A stretch of DNA of 64,000 nt from Bacteroidales bacterium UBA3623 (GTDB lineage Bacteria > Bacteroidota > Bacteroidia > Bacteroidales > UBA932), in NCBI GenBank assembly GCA_002373715.1, contig DFLI01000051.1, positions 7,293 through 71,292 of the forward strand, in the 5' to 3' direction. Under the pieces are notes generated by a model. The model saw only the letters and a program-made list of their open reading frames with translations. It was not told the DNA's origin and did no database searches. A program made the position numbers and the translations under genes. Shown one piece after another: positions 26,433 to 33,930 of this stretch; the stretch's first letter is position 1, and every line of letters starts with the position of its first letter.

Positions 26433-27299
26433 GATGATTCCCTTGAAAAGCGCAAGGGCGTCTTCCATAGACAGGGCGTCCTCTATGCGGTAGTCGCCGC
26501 TGCGGGAGCGGATGAGGCCGCCAAGGTGCGCCCCGGAGCCCAGCGCCTCGCCCAAATCCCTGGCAAAAGCCCGGATATACGTACCCTTGGAACAGGCAAT
26601 GCGAATCACCGCCTCCGGTAACCCCATCCCCGCCGTCTCCGCCACATGAATTCTGGAAGAGGGTGATGCGGAAAGAGTCCGGGGGGACTCCGTTCCGCTT
26701 CGCTCCGGAACAAACTCAAGAAGTTCCAGCTCGGAGATGTTGATCTTATTGCGTTGGAGGGTGTCAAGTGCTGCGGCGTCCAGTTCTGCGATGCGGCCGC
26801 TGCGGTAGAGTTTGCGGGCCAATTCGTAGGCACGCACTCCGTCTACGCTTTTGGCGCTGAACAGCGGTGCCACCTGCTCCTGCTCTCCCAGGAAAGCGGG
26901 CAGGGCGGCCCGGACGGCCTCTTCGGTAATATGCTCGTAAGGGAAGGTGCGGTCTACCTCCTTCTCCAAATCGTAGGAAGGAGTGGTGGCACCGAAGCGG
27001 ATGCGGGCAATGTACTCTTTGTCGTGGTCCTGTAACTCCTGCGCGCGCTTGCAGGCAGGGCCGATGCAGACCAGCAACACGCCGGTGGCCAGAGGATCCA
27101 GTGTTCCGGCGTGGCCCACCTTCAGGTTCTTCTTGGCGAAGTGCTTGATGGCCGCATACTTGAGTTTGCGGATGACATCGGCCGATGTCCACCTGTACGG
27201 CTTATCCACCGCGAGGACGATGCCCTCCGGGTAATCTGCCATGTCGTGAGAGAGAGGGAGATTCCCGGTCAAGCCGGGAATGACGGGACCTTCGGTCAT
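26430..27299 (-). CDS. truB: tRNA pseudouridine-55 synthase
   Basis: Makes pseudouridine 55 in the T loop. 289 residues: LAVDKPYRWTSADVIRKLK, catalytic Asp in HAGTLDPLATGVLLV, and CSKGTYIRAFARDLGEALG. The start shown overlaps the rpiB stop (ATGA). An internal ATG at 27242 (MADYPEGIVLAVDKP) matches the normal family N-terminus better. If the first ATG is used, residues 1-19 (MTEGPVIPGLTGNLPLSHD) are read from a palindromic repeat. A second repeat-like insertion encodes about residues 196-215 (PERSGTESPRTLSASPSSRI), just before IRIACSKGTYIRAF. Two in-frame repeats in one essential-type gene is unusual. Confidence 0.93.
   Translation of the reverse strand: MTEGPVIPGLTGNLPLSHDMADYPEGIVLAVDKPYRWTSADVIRKLKYAAIKHFAKKNLKVGHAGTLDPLATGVLLVCIGPACKRAQELQDHDKEYIARIRFGATTPSYDLEKEVDRTFPYEHITEEAVRAALPAFLGEQEQVAPLFSAKSVDGVRAYELARKLYRSGRIAELDAAALDTLQRNKINISELELLEFVPERSGTESPRTLSASPSSRIHVAETAGMGLPEAVIRIACSKGTYIRAFARDLGEALGSGAHLGGLIRSRSGDYRIEDALSMEDALALFKGII
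26675..26711 (-). repeat. Palindromic insertion inside truB
   Basis: Two adjacent hairpins: GAGTCC (26675-26680) / GGACTC (26685-26690), and GTTCCG (26692-26697) / CGGAAC (26706-26711). They are translated as a Ser/Pro/Arg-rich stretch absent from ordinary TruB proteins. They probably sit on a surface loop. Confidence 0.5.
27261..27281 (-). repeat. Dispersed repeat at the 5' end of truB
   Basis: ATTCCCGG (27261-27268), loop TCAAG, CCGGGAAT (27274-27281). On the minus strand it reads GTCATTCCCGGCTTGACC and onward, a repeat I know from many bacterial genomes; its translation VIPGLTGNL is characteristic. It lies between the two possible truB starts. Confidence 0.7.
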
Positions 27300-27727
27300 T
27301 TACAAGGGATTTTGTCTATTCTCTTCTGGTGACGGCCGCCTTCGAAGTCTGTATCCAGCCAGGCGCGTACAATGGCAGAGGCCATGCGGTAGCTGATGAA
27401 ACGGGCCGGGAGCACCAGTACGTTGGCGTTGTTGTGCTGGGCCACCAGTTTGCCGATGGCAACGCCCCAGGCCAGTCCGGCGCGGATGCCCTGGTGCTTG
27501 TTCAGCGTCATGGCCATGCCGTTACCCGTGCCACAGAGGGCGATGCCCAGGTCTACCTGGTGGGTTTCCACGGCGGTGGCCAGGCGGTGGGCAAAGTCCG
27601 GATAGTCTACGCTGTCCGGGGTGTCCGTACCAAAATTAACTACCTCGATGCCCTGTTTTTGGAGCATCTTCACCAGTTTGAACTTGTACTCCACGCCAGC
27701 GTGGTCGTTGCAAATGCCGATTTTCAT
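27296..27727 (-). CDS. rpiB: Ribose-5-phosphate isomerase B
   Basis: Interconverts ribose-5-phosphate and ribulose-5-phosphate. 143 residues of the RpiB/LacAB family: N-terminal ICNDHAGVEYKFKL, the Cys-containing anion site GIALCGTGNGMAMTLNK, and HNNANVLVLPARF. Own promoter (27750-27757); overlaps truB by four bases. Confidence 0.95.
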   Translation of the reverse strand: MKIGICNDHAGVEYKFKLVKMLQKQGIEVVNFGTDTPDSVDYPDFAHRLATAVETHQVDLGIALCGTGNGMAMTLNKHQGIRAGLAWGVAIGKLVAQHNNANVLVLPARFISYRMASAIVRAWLDTDFEGGRHQKRIDKIPCK

Positions 27728-27749
27728 ACTTTGTTGTCAATTATCTGTA

Positions 27750-27795
27750 CAAAGGTACATAAAATTGGCGGTTTGCCGAAATTCAATTAACTTTG
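27750..27795. promoter_or_regulatory. Divergent promoters of rpiB and the lipoprotein gene at 27816
   Basis: Minus-strand TACCTTTG at 27757-27750 serves rpiB (leader about 18 bases). Plus-strand TAACTTTG at 27788-27795 lies 20 bases before the ATG at 27816. Both match TAnnTTTG. Confidence 0.6.
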
Positions 27796-27815
27796 CGTGA
27801 TTGCACTTTGTAACC

Positions 27816-28925
27816 ATGAAAATTAAAGTCTTTATCGGCCTTGCCGCCGCCCTTACCCTTGCCGCCTGCACCCAGGCTGTAAAGGAACCTACTCCCGTGT
27901 ATGTATGGCATCAGATCAGTGCCACGCCCAATTTGGACAGCCTCCAGCATGTGTTCCACGTTTGGAGAAGCAAGGGAGTTACCGGCGTGTGCATCCAAAC
28001 TGCTTCCACAGACCAGATAGAGGAAGTGGCCGCCCGTGCCCATAAAGAGGGCCTGGAGTACCACGCATGGATTCCCTCCATGCTGCGCAAGGGCATGCCG
28101 CACGAGTGGTATGCCGTGAACCGCCTGGGACAAAGTGCAGACGAATATCCCGTATATGCAGACACCTACCGCTTCCTGGACCCGGCCAACCCCGAGGTAA
28201 AGGAATATCTCACGGAGCAGTACATGACCGTAGCCAAGATTCCCAACGTAGACTACGTACGTCTGGATTTCATGCGCTATCCGGACGCCGTGCTGGCCAG
28301 CGGACTGGCAGAATACTACGGCCTGTCGGACGTGGAAGGAGAATATGCCCCGGCCGATTATTGCTACTGCCCCACCTGCATCGAAACCTTCAAGCAGCAG
28401 ACGGACATTGACATCACCAAGGTGGAAGACCCTTCCAAGGACCCTCGCTGGGCCCAGTTCCGCTGCGACCAGATAACCCTTTTCGTGGACAAGATTGCCC
28501 GCGCCGTGCATGAGCTGGGCAAGAAAGTGAGCGTGGACGTGTTCCCCGGCCCCAATTCCTATGCAGAGCACATGGTGCGTCAGCAGTGGAACCAGTGGAC
28601 GGTGGATATGTTCTTCCCCATGAACTATAATGAATTCTACGGAGAAGGCCTGGACTGGCTGAACACCGTGGTAGCAGAAGAAGTGGAAGGCGCCGGCAAC
28701 ATTCCCGTGATGAGCACCCTCCGTACCACGCTGCATAAAAACCAGGAAGGCCAGAAGGTGGAAGCCCGTAACTTTGGCCTCTCGCCCGAGGAAATGAAAA
28801 CAGCCATTCGCAACTCCCTGAGCAGCGGCGCCAAAGGCATCTGCCTTTACAGGGCCACCCGCATGAGCGAAGAACACTGGGACGCGCTGGAGGAGGTCTT
28901 AAAAGAATTTGGTAGTTCCAAATAA
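27816..28925 (+). CDS. Family 10 glycoside-hydrolase-like lipoprotein
   Basis: 369 residues from MKIKVFIGLAAALTLAAC (lipobox Cys18); an earlier in-frame ATG at 27801 lies too close to the promoter. The mature part looks like a (beta/alpha)8 barrel of the glycosyl-hydrolase-like GHL10/DUF4985 type: GVTGVCIQTASTDQIEEVAARAHKEGLEYHAWIPS, VDYVRLDFMRYPD, VSVDVFPGP and WTVDMFFPMNYNEFY. Conserved acidic residues near strand ends (LDFMRYPD, FPMNYNEF) fit a retaining hydrolase. The substrate is unknown. Likely surface-exposed or periplasmic. Confidence 0.78.
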   Translation: MKIKVFIGLAAALTLAACTQAVKEPTPVYVWHQISATPNLDSLQHVFHVWRSKGVTGVCIQTASTDQIEEVAARAHKEGLEYHAWIPSMLRKGMPHEWYAVNRLGQSADEYPVYADTYRFLDPANPEVKEYLTEQYMTVAKIPNVDYVRLDFMRYPDAVLASGLAEYYGLSDVEGEYAPADYCYCPTCIETFKQQTDIDITKVEDPSKDPRWAQFRCDQITLFVDKIARAVHELGKKVSVDVFPGPNSYAEHMVRQQWNQWTVDMFFPMNYNEFYGEGLDWLNTVVAEEVEGAGNIPVMSTLRTTLHKNQEGQKVEARNFGLSPEEMKTAIRNSLSSGAKGICLYRATRMSEEHWDALEEVLKEFGSSK

Positions 28926-28939
28926 AATCAGTACATTTG
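28908..28939 (+). promoter_or_regulatory. Promoter of rpsO (TTTG - N20 - TACATTTG)
   Basis: A -33 type TTTG (28908-28911) and a -7 type TACATTTG (28932-28939), 20 bases apart, match both parts of the Bacteroidota primary promoter. The start codon is 39 bases downstream. Confidence 0.65.
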
Positions 28940-28978
28940 CGGGCTTAAAAATTTTAATAACTAAAAACTCATTGCATC

Positions 28979-29254
28979 ATGGCAGAATATTTACAGCCTG
29001 AGAAAAAGCAAGAGATTTTCGCGAAGTACGGGAAGTCCAATAAGGACACCGGCTCTCCTGAGAGTCAGGTTGCTTTATTTTCCTACCGTATCGCTCACCT
29101 CACTGAGCATGTGAAGAAGAACAAGAAAGACGTGGTAACGCGTCGCAGCCTTCTCCGCCTGGTTAGTAAGCGTCGTCAGCTTCTGAACTACCTTCAGAAC
29201 GTAGACATCGAGAGATACAGGGCTATCGTGAAGGAGCTGGGTCTCCGCCGATAA
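28979..29254 (+). CDS. rpsO: 30S ribosomal protein S15
   Basis: Binds 16S rRNA early in 30S assembly. 91 residues: [36 protein letters not shown] and [16 protein letters not shown] are the family core. It is followed by a terminator and then pnp, the order also seen in enterobacteria. Confidence 0.97.
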   Translation: MAEYLQPEKKQEIFAKYGKSNKDTGSPESQVALFSYRIAHLTEHVKKNKKDVVTRRSLLRLVSKRRQLLNYLQNVDIERYRAIVKELGLRR

Positions 29255-29274
29255 GCAAAAGGATAGGGAAAAAC

Positions 29275-29309
29275 GGGGGTACGGATGCAAGGCATCCTGC
29301 CCCTTTTTT
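29275..29309 (+). terminator. Terminator of rpsO
   Basis: GGGG...GGATGC (29283-29288), loop AAG, GCATCC (29292-29297), TG, CCCC, then six T (29304-29309). Confidence 0.85.
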
Positions 29310-29340
29310 AGTAAAAAAGGAACGTAGTGACCCAGGGTGT

Positions 29341-29393
29341 CTGGGGGATTAAGCCCCCGGTCGTTAAAAAGATTTCGGACGATGAAATCGTCC
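29341..29393 (+). promoter_or_regulatory. Structured leader of pnp
   Basis: Between the rpsO terminator and the pnp ATG two more hairpins are predicted: CTGGGGG/CCCCCGG (29341-29347 / 29354-29360) and the perfect 7-bp GGACGAT/ATCGTCC (29377-29383 / 29387-29393). Neither has a T-run. In E. coli pnp is controlled post-transcriptionally through a leader hairpin; a similar role here is inference. Confidence 0.5.
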
Positions 29394-29432
29394 CAATGGG
29401 GGACAGACGAAATAGACGTAATAAAAGAAGAA

Positions 29433-31784
29433 ATGAACATTATCAAGAAGACCATTGAATTACCCGACGGTCGGGTAATCGAGATCGAGACCGGAAAACT
29501 GGCCAAACAGGCTGCCGGTTCTGCCGTTGTGAAAATGGGTGGCACCATGCTGCTGGCCACCGTCACCTGCGCCACGGAGGTGAAAGAGGGTACCGACTTC
29601 ATGCCCCTCACCGTGGATTACCGAGAGAAATACTATGCCGCCGGCCGTTTCCCCGGAGGCTTCCTCAAGCGCGAGAGCCGTCCCTCCGACTACGAGGTGC
29701 TCATCGCCCGCCTGGTGGACCGTCCCATCCGTCCCCTCTGGCCCTCCGACTTCCACCTGGAAGTTTTCGTAAACGTTATGCTCATATCGGCCGAGAAAGA
29801 CATCCAGCCGGATGCTCTCGCCGGTCTGGCCGCATCGGCCGCCCTCGCCACTTCCGACCTCCCCTTCGGCGGCCCTGTGTCTGAGGTGCGCGTAGCCCGT
29901 ATCGACGGTCAGTTCGTGATTAACCCCGGTTTCGAGGACAACAAGAGGGCCGATCTGGACCTGATGGTGGCCGCTACCGAGGAGAACATCATGATGGTGG
30001 AAGGCGAAATGAACGAGGTTTCCGAGCACGACATGCTGGAGGCCATCAAGTTCGCCCACGAAGAAATCAAGAAGCACTGCCGCGTACAGAAGGAGCTCAT
30101 GAAGGAGCTGGGTACCGACGTGAACAAGCGCGACTATCCTCACGATGAGGAGGATGAGGCCCTGAAGACCGCCGTCCACGAGGCTTGCTATAACAAGTGC
30201 TACGAGCTGGCTAAGAGCGCCAAGCCCAAGCACGAGCGCGAAGACGGCTTCAACGCCATCCGCGACGAATTCAAGGCCCAGTTCTCCGAAGAAGACCTGG
30301 AGCTGAAAGGTGCCATGATTGACCGCTACTACCATGACGTGGAGAAAGAGGCCATGCGCAACCTGGTGCTGGACGAGGGCAAGCGCCTGGACGGCCGTGC
30401 CACCAACGAGGTGCGTCCCATTTGGTGCGAGGTAGATTATCTGCCCTGCGCACACGGCAGCGCCATCTTCACCCGCGGTGAAACCCAGTCCCTGGCCACC
30501 GTTACCCTGGGCACCAAGATGGACATGAAGGAGATGGACGAGGTTCTCATCCAGGACGACCAGCAGTTTGTCCTGCACTACAACTTCCCTCCTTTCGCCA
30601 CCGGCGAAGCCAAGCCCCAGCGCAGCACCGGCCGTCGTGAAATCGGCCATGGTAACCTGGCTATGCGCGCCCTCAAGCCCGTGATTCCCACGGCTCCCGA
30701 ATTCCCCTACGCCGTACGCGTAGTTTCCGATATCCTGGAATCCAACGGTTCCTCTTCCATGGCTTCCGTCTGCGGCGGCTGCCTGGCTCTGATGGATGCC
30801 GGTGTTAAGATCAAGAAGCCCGTTGCCGGTGTGGCCATGGGTCTGATTACCGACGCCGAGCGCCCCAACGACCGCTACGCCATCCTCACCGATATCCTCG
30901 GTGACGAAGACCACCTGGGAGACATGGACTTCAAGGTAACCGGTACCAAGGACGGTATCACCGCCACCCAGATGGATATTAAGGTGGACGGCCTGTCCTA
31001 CGAAGTGCTGGAGAAGGCCCTGGAGCAGGCCCGTCAGGGACGTCTGCACATCATGGGCGAAATGCTCAAGACCATCCCCGAGCCTCGTGAAGACTACAAG
31101 CCCTTCGTTCCCCGCATGGTTCAGATTGAAGTGGCTGCCGAATTCATCGGTGCCATCATTGGTAAGGGTGGTGAAACCATCCAGGGCATGCAGAAGGAAT
31201 TCGGCACCACCATCACCATCGACGAGGTGGACAACGGTGACGGCACCACCAAGGGTGTTGTAGATATCTTCGGTACCGACAAGGCTGCCATGGACGCTAC
31301 CCTGGAGAAGATCAAGGGTATCTGCGCCGTGCCCGAGGCCGGTCAGGTATACCACGGCAAGGTGGTGAGCATCCTGGAATTCGGCGCCTTCATCGAGATC
31401 CTGCCCGGTAAGGAAGGCCTCCTCCATGTGAGCGAGATTGCCTGGGGCAAGACCGACAAGGTGGAAGACGTGCTGAAGGTGGGAGACGAGGTAGATGTGA
31501 AGCTCCTCGAGATCGATCCCAAGACCGGCAAGATGCGCCTGTCCATGCGCGCCCTCACCGAGAAGCCCGAAGGCTATGTGGAGCCCAAGCGCGAAGGCCG
31601 CGGCCCTCGTCGTGAGGGTGGTGACCGTGGTCCCCGCCGCGAGGGAGACCGTCGCGAAGGCCGTGGCCCGCGCCGTGACGGAGATCGTGGCCCGCGCCGC
31701 GAAGGTGACCGCCACGATGGCCCCCGCAAGCCCCGCTTCGAGAATAACGAAGAGCCCAAAAACAACGAGCCCGACGTTTTCTAA
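29433..31784 (+). CDS. pnp: Polyribonucleotide nucleotidyltransferase (PNPase)
   Basis: Phosphorolytic 3'-5' exoribonuclease. 783 residues from [13 protein letters not shown]; the earlier in-frame ATG at 29337 lies in the leader hairpins. Two RNase PH domains ([55 protein letters not shown]), a KH domain ([19 protein letters not shown]) and an S1 domain ([36 protein letters not shown]). The end is an Arg/Gly-rich tail of repeated GPRREGDR units plus acidic [15 protein letters not shown], longer than in E. coli and likely an extra RNA-binding segment. Confidence 0.97.
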   Translation: MNIIKKTIELPDGRVIEIETGKLAKQAAGSAVVKMGGTMLLATVTCATEVKEGTDFMPLTVDYREKYYAAGRFPGGFLKRESRPSDYEVLIARLVDRPIRPLWPSDFHLEVFVNVMLISAEKDIQPDALAGLAASAALATSDLPFGGPVSEVRVARIDGQFVINPGFEDNKRADLDLMVAATEENIMMVEGEMNEVSEHDMLEAIKFAHEEIKKHCRVQKELMKELGTDVNKRDYPHDEEDEALKTAVHEACYNKCYELAKSAKPKHEREDGFNAIRDEFKAQFSEEDLELKGAMIDRYYHDVEKEAMRNLVLDEGKRLDGRATNEVRPIWCEVDYLPCAHGSAIFTRGETQSLATVTLGTKMDMKEMDEVLIQDDQQFVLHYNFPPFATGEAKPQRSTGRREIGHGNLAMRALKPVIPTAPEFPYAVRVVSDILESNGSSSMASVCGGCLALMDAGVKIKKPVAGVAMGLITDAERPNDRYAILTDILGDEDHLGDMDFKVTGTKDGITATQMDIKVDGLSYEVLEKALEQARQGRLHIMGEMLKTIPEPREDYKPFVPRMVQIEVAAEFIGAIIGKGGETIQGMQKEFGTTITIDEVDNGDGTTKGVVDIFGTDKAAMDATLEKIKGICAVPEAGQVYHGKVVSILEFGAFIEILPGKEGLLHVSEIAWGKTDKVEDVLKVGDEVDVKLLEIDPKTGKMRLSMRALTEKPEGYVEPKREGRGPRREGGDRGPRREGDRREGRGPRRDGDRGPRREGDRHDGPRKPRFENNEEPKNNEPDVF
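31587..31738 (+). repeat. Imperfect tandem repeats coding the Arg/Gly-rich tail of PNPase
   Basis: Repeats of roughly 21-33 bases with core CCCCGCCGCGAGGGAGACCG-like units encode GPRREGDR variants five or so times. Such tracts change copy number by slippage, so tail length may vary between strains. Confidence 0.6.
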
Positions 31785-31802
31785 CGAATTATAAAAATTT
31801 TT

Positions 31803-31833
31803 AGCCAGCTCTGATAAAGGGCTGGCTTTTTTT
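31803..31833 (+). terminator. Terminator of pnp
   Basis: AGCCAGC (31803-31809), loop, GCTGGCT (31821-31827), followed by a run of T to 31833. Confidence 0.88.
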
Positions 31834-31835
31834 GT

Positions 31836-31843
31836 TATATTTG
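31836..31843 (+). promoter_or_regulatory. Promoter -7 element (TATATTTG), four bases from an ATG
   Basis: TATATTTG immediately follows the pnp terminator and ends four bases before the start codon of the NlpC/P60 gene, predicting a leaderless transcript. Confidence 0.6.
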
Positions 31844-31847
31844 AGGT

Positions 31848-32798
31848 ATGAAAAGACTGACCACTTCTCTCGTAGCTATCTTTTGCTGCCTCAGCGCCAT
31901 TTGCCAGGAGTATGGCGTAGTGAATATTTCCGTATGCAATATGCGCCGCACGGCAGATTTTGACGCCGAAATGGTTTCCCAGGCCCTTCTGGGCACGCCG
32001 GTGCATGTGCTGCAAATAAGCGACAACAGCAATGCCTGGCCGCAGGTGCAAACGCCGGACAACTACACCGGCTGGGTGCACTACGCCGGCATCAAGCGCA
32101 TGAGCTATGAGGAGTACCACGCCTGGAACGTGGCCCCGAAGGTCATAGTCACAGAGCTTACCGGCCTGGTGTACAAGGACGCATCGGCCAAAAGTGCCGT
32201 GGTGTCAGACGTTGTGGCCGGAGACCGCCTGAAGTTCCTGGGCAGGAAAGGCAGTTGGCTCAAGGTGGGTTTCCCCGACGGCCGCACGGGCTACGTGAGC
32301 AAGAAGATTGCAAAGACGGAGGCCGATTGGCGCAAGACCCTGGATCAGAGCCCCGAAGCCATCCTTAAAACCGCTCAGGGCATGCTGGGTTTCCCCTACC
32401 TCTGGGCCGGCATGTCTCCTAAGGGCATGGACTGCAGCGGCTTCGTGCGCACTACCCTTTACATGCACGACATCATTACCCCGCGTGACTGCAGCCAGAT
32501 TTACCTGACCGGCGAACGCATCACAGACCGCAGCCAGCTGGTACCCGGAGACCTCGTGTTCTTTGGCCGCGTCCGGGAAGACGGCACTCCCCGCCCCTCT
32601 CATGTGGGCTTTTACATTGGCAATGGGCGCTTCCTCCATTCCATGGGCCTGGTGCAAATTGGCAGCTTCAACCCCGAAGACCCCCTGTACGACGCCTACA
32701 ATACGGGCCGATACCTCTTCGGAGACCGCATACTTCCTTACATTAATAAGATGGAAGGACTTAACACGACACTAACCAATCCCTACTATGCAGAATAG
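31848..32798 (+). CDS. NlpC/P60 cell-wall peptidase with SH3 domains
   Basis: 316 residues with a signal peptide (to about 19, SAICQ), two SH3-like domains (about 22-85 and 95-150; GVVNISVCNMRRTADFDAEM, TGLVYKDASAKSAVV) and a C-terminal NlpC/P60 papain-like domain. Catalytic C196 is in MDCSGF and H252 in SHVGFYIG. Relatives cleave gamma-D-Glu-DAP bonds of released wall peptides. It overlaps the epimerase gene by 11 bases, so the products probably act in sequence on murein tripeptides in the periplasm. Confidence 0.9.
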   Translation: MKRLTTSLVAIFCCLSAICQEYGVVNISVCNMRRTADFDAEMVSQALLGTPVHVLQISDNSNAWPQVQTPDNYTGWVHYAGIKRMSYEEYHAWNVAPKVIVTELTGLVYKDASAKSAVVSDVVAGDRLKFLGRKGSWLKVGFPDGRTGYVSKKIAKTEADWRKTLDQSPEAILKTAQGMLGFPYLWAGMSPKGMDCSGFVRTTLYMHDIITPRDCSQIYLTGERITDRSQLVPGDLVFFGRVREDGTPRPSHVGFYIGNGRFLHSMGLVQIGSFNPEDPLYDAYNTGRYLFGDRILPYINKMEGLNTTLTNPYYAE

Positions 32799-33918
32799 AC
32801 GCGACTTTCTGAAAACAGCAGGCCTGGCAGCCGTAGGCGCCGGCCTCATGGGTTGCACCAGCGGCCCCCAAAAGTTCAACATTGTCAAAGGCGACGGAAA
32901 ACTTCACATGAAGTTTTTCCCCTACGAGCTGAAACTGGCACACGTATTCACCGTGGCCTCCTACAGCCGTACCACCACGCCGGACGTGCAGGTAGAGATT
33001 GAGTGGGAAGGAGTTGTGGGTTACGGAGAGGCTTCCATGCCCCCGTACCTGGGCCAGAGCGTAGAAACGGTTACTACCTTCCTCAATAAGGTAGACCTTT
33101 CCCAGTTCACAGACCCCTTCCAGATGGAAGACATCCTCACCTACGTGGACAGCCTCTCCCCGGGAGACGCCGCCGCCAAGTGCGCCATAGATATAGCCCT
33201 GCACGACCTCGTGGGCAAGCTCATGGGCCAGCCCTGGTACCGCATCTGGGGCCTGGATGCCGCCAAGGCTCCTTCCACCACCTTCACCATCGGCATAGAT
33301 ACTCCTGAAGTGGTGAAGGAGAAAACCCTGGAGGCTGTGGGCAAGTTCAATATCCTTAAGGTAAAGGTAGGTCTTGACACGGATGTGGAGATGATTGAAA
33401 CCATCCGCACCGTAACGGATGTGCCGCTGGCTGTGGACGCCAACCAAGGCTGGAAAGACCGCAGCAAGGCCCTGGACGAGATTTTCTGGCTCAAGGAGCA
33501 CGGCATTGTAATGGTAGAGCAGCCCATGCCCAAGGAAATGCTGGACGACATTGCCTGGCTCACGGAGCGCAGCCCGCTGCCCATCTTTGCCGATGAAAGC
33601 ATCCAGCGCATGAAGGACATCCCTTCGCTGGTGGGCGCCTACAACGGCATCAACATCAAGCTGATGAAGTGCACCGGCATGCGCGAGGGCTGGAGAATGG
33701 CCACCATGGCCCGTGCCCTGGGCATGAAGGTGATGGTGGGCTGCATGACGGAAACCTCCTGCGCTGTGAGCGCCGCCGCCCAGTTCTCCCCCTACGTAGA
33801 TTTTGCCGATTTGGACGGCAACCTGCTCATAGCCAACGACCGCTTTGACGGCGTAAAGGTGGTGAATGGCAAGCTCACGCTGCCGGACCGCCCGGGTATC
33901 GGCGTTATTCCGCTTTAA
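32788..33918 (+). CDS. Exported L-Ala-D/L-Glu-type dipeptide epimerase
   Basis: Enolase-superfamily enzyme, 376 residues. Catalytic K191-x-K193 (ILKVKVG), metal ligands in AVDANQGW, VEQPMP and FADESIQ, and the second-face lysine in NIKLMKCTG. The family epimerises L-Ala-D-Glu to L-Ala-L-Glu during murein peptide recycling. Here the protein starts with a twin-arginine-like RRDFLK signal and a lipobox (GLMGC, Cys23), predicting a membrane-anchored lipoprotein exported folded, unlike the cytosolic E. coli enzyme. It is partnered with the overlapping NlpC/P60 gene. Confidence 0.88.
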   Translation: MQNRRDFLKTAGLAAVGAGLMGCTSGPQKFNIVKGDGKLHMKFFPYELKLAHVFTVASYSRTTTPDVQVEIEWEGVVGYGEASMPPYLGQSVETVTTFLNKVDLSQFTDPFQMEDILTYVDSLSPGDAAAKCAIDIALHDLVGKLMGQPWYRIWGLDAAKAPSTTFTIGIDTPEVVKEKTLEAVGKFNILKVKVGLDTDVEMIETIRTVTDVPLAVDANQGWKDRSKALDEIFWLKEHGIVMVEQPMPKEMLDDIAWLTERSPLPIFADESIQRMKDIPSLVGAYNGINIKLMKCTGMREGWRMATMARALGMKVMVGCMTETSCAVSAAAQFSPYVDFADLDGNLLIANDRFDGVKVVNGKLTLPDRPGIGVIPL

Positions 33919-33930
33919 TCTGTTGCATAC

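Noticed and set aside
29460..32120. 886-codon open frame on the minus strand opposite pnp
   Set aside because: It is a shadow of the plus-strand PNPase gene created by its codon bias. The translation has no recognisable domain and PNPase is unmistakable.
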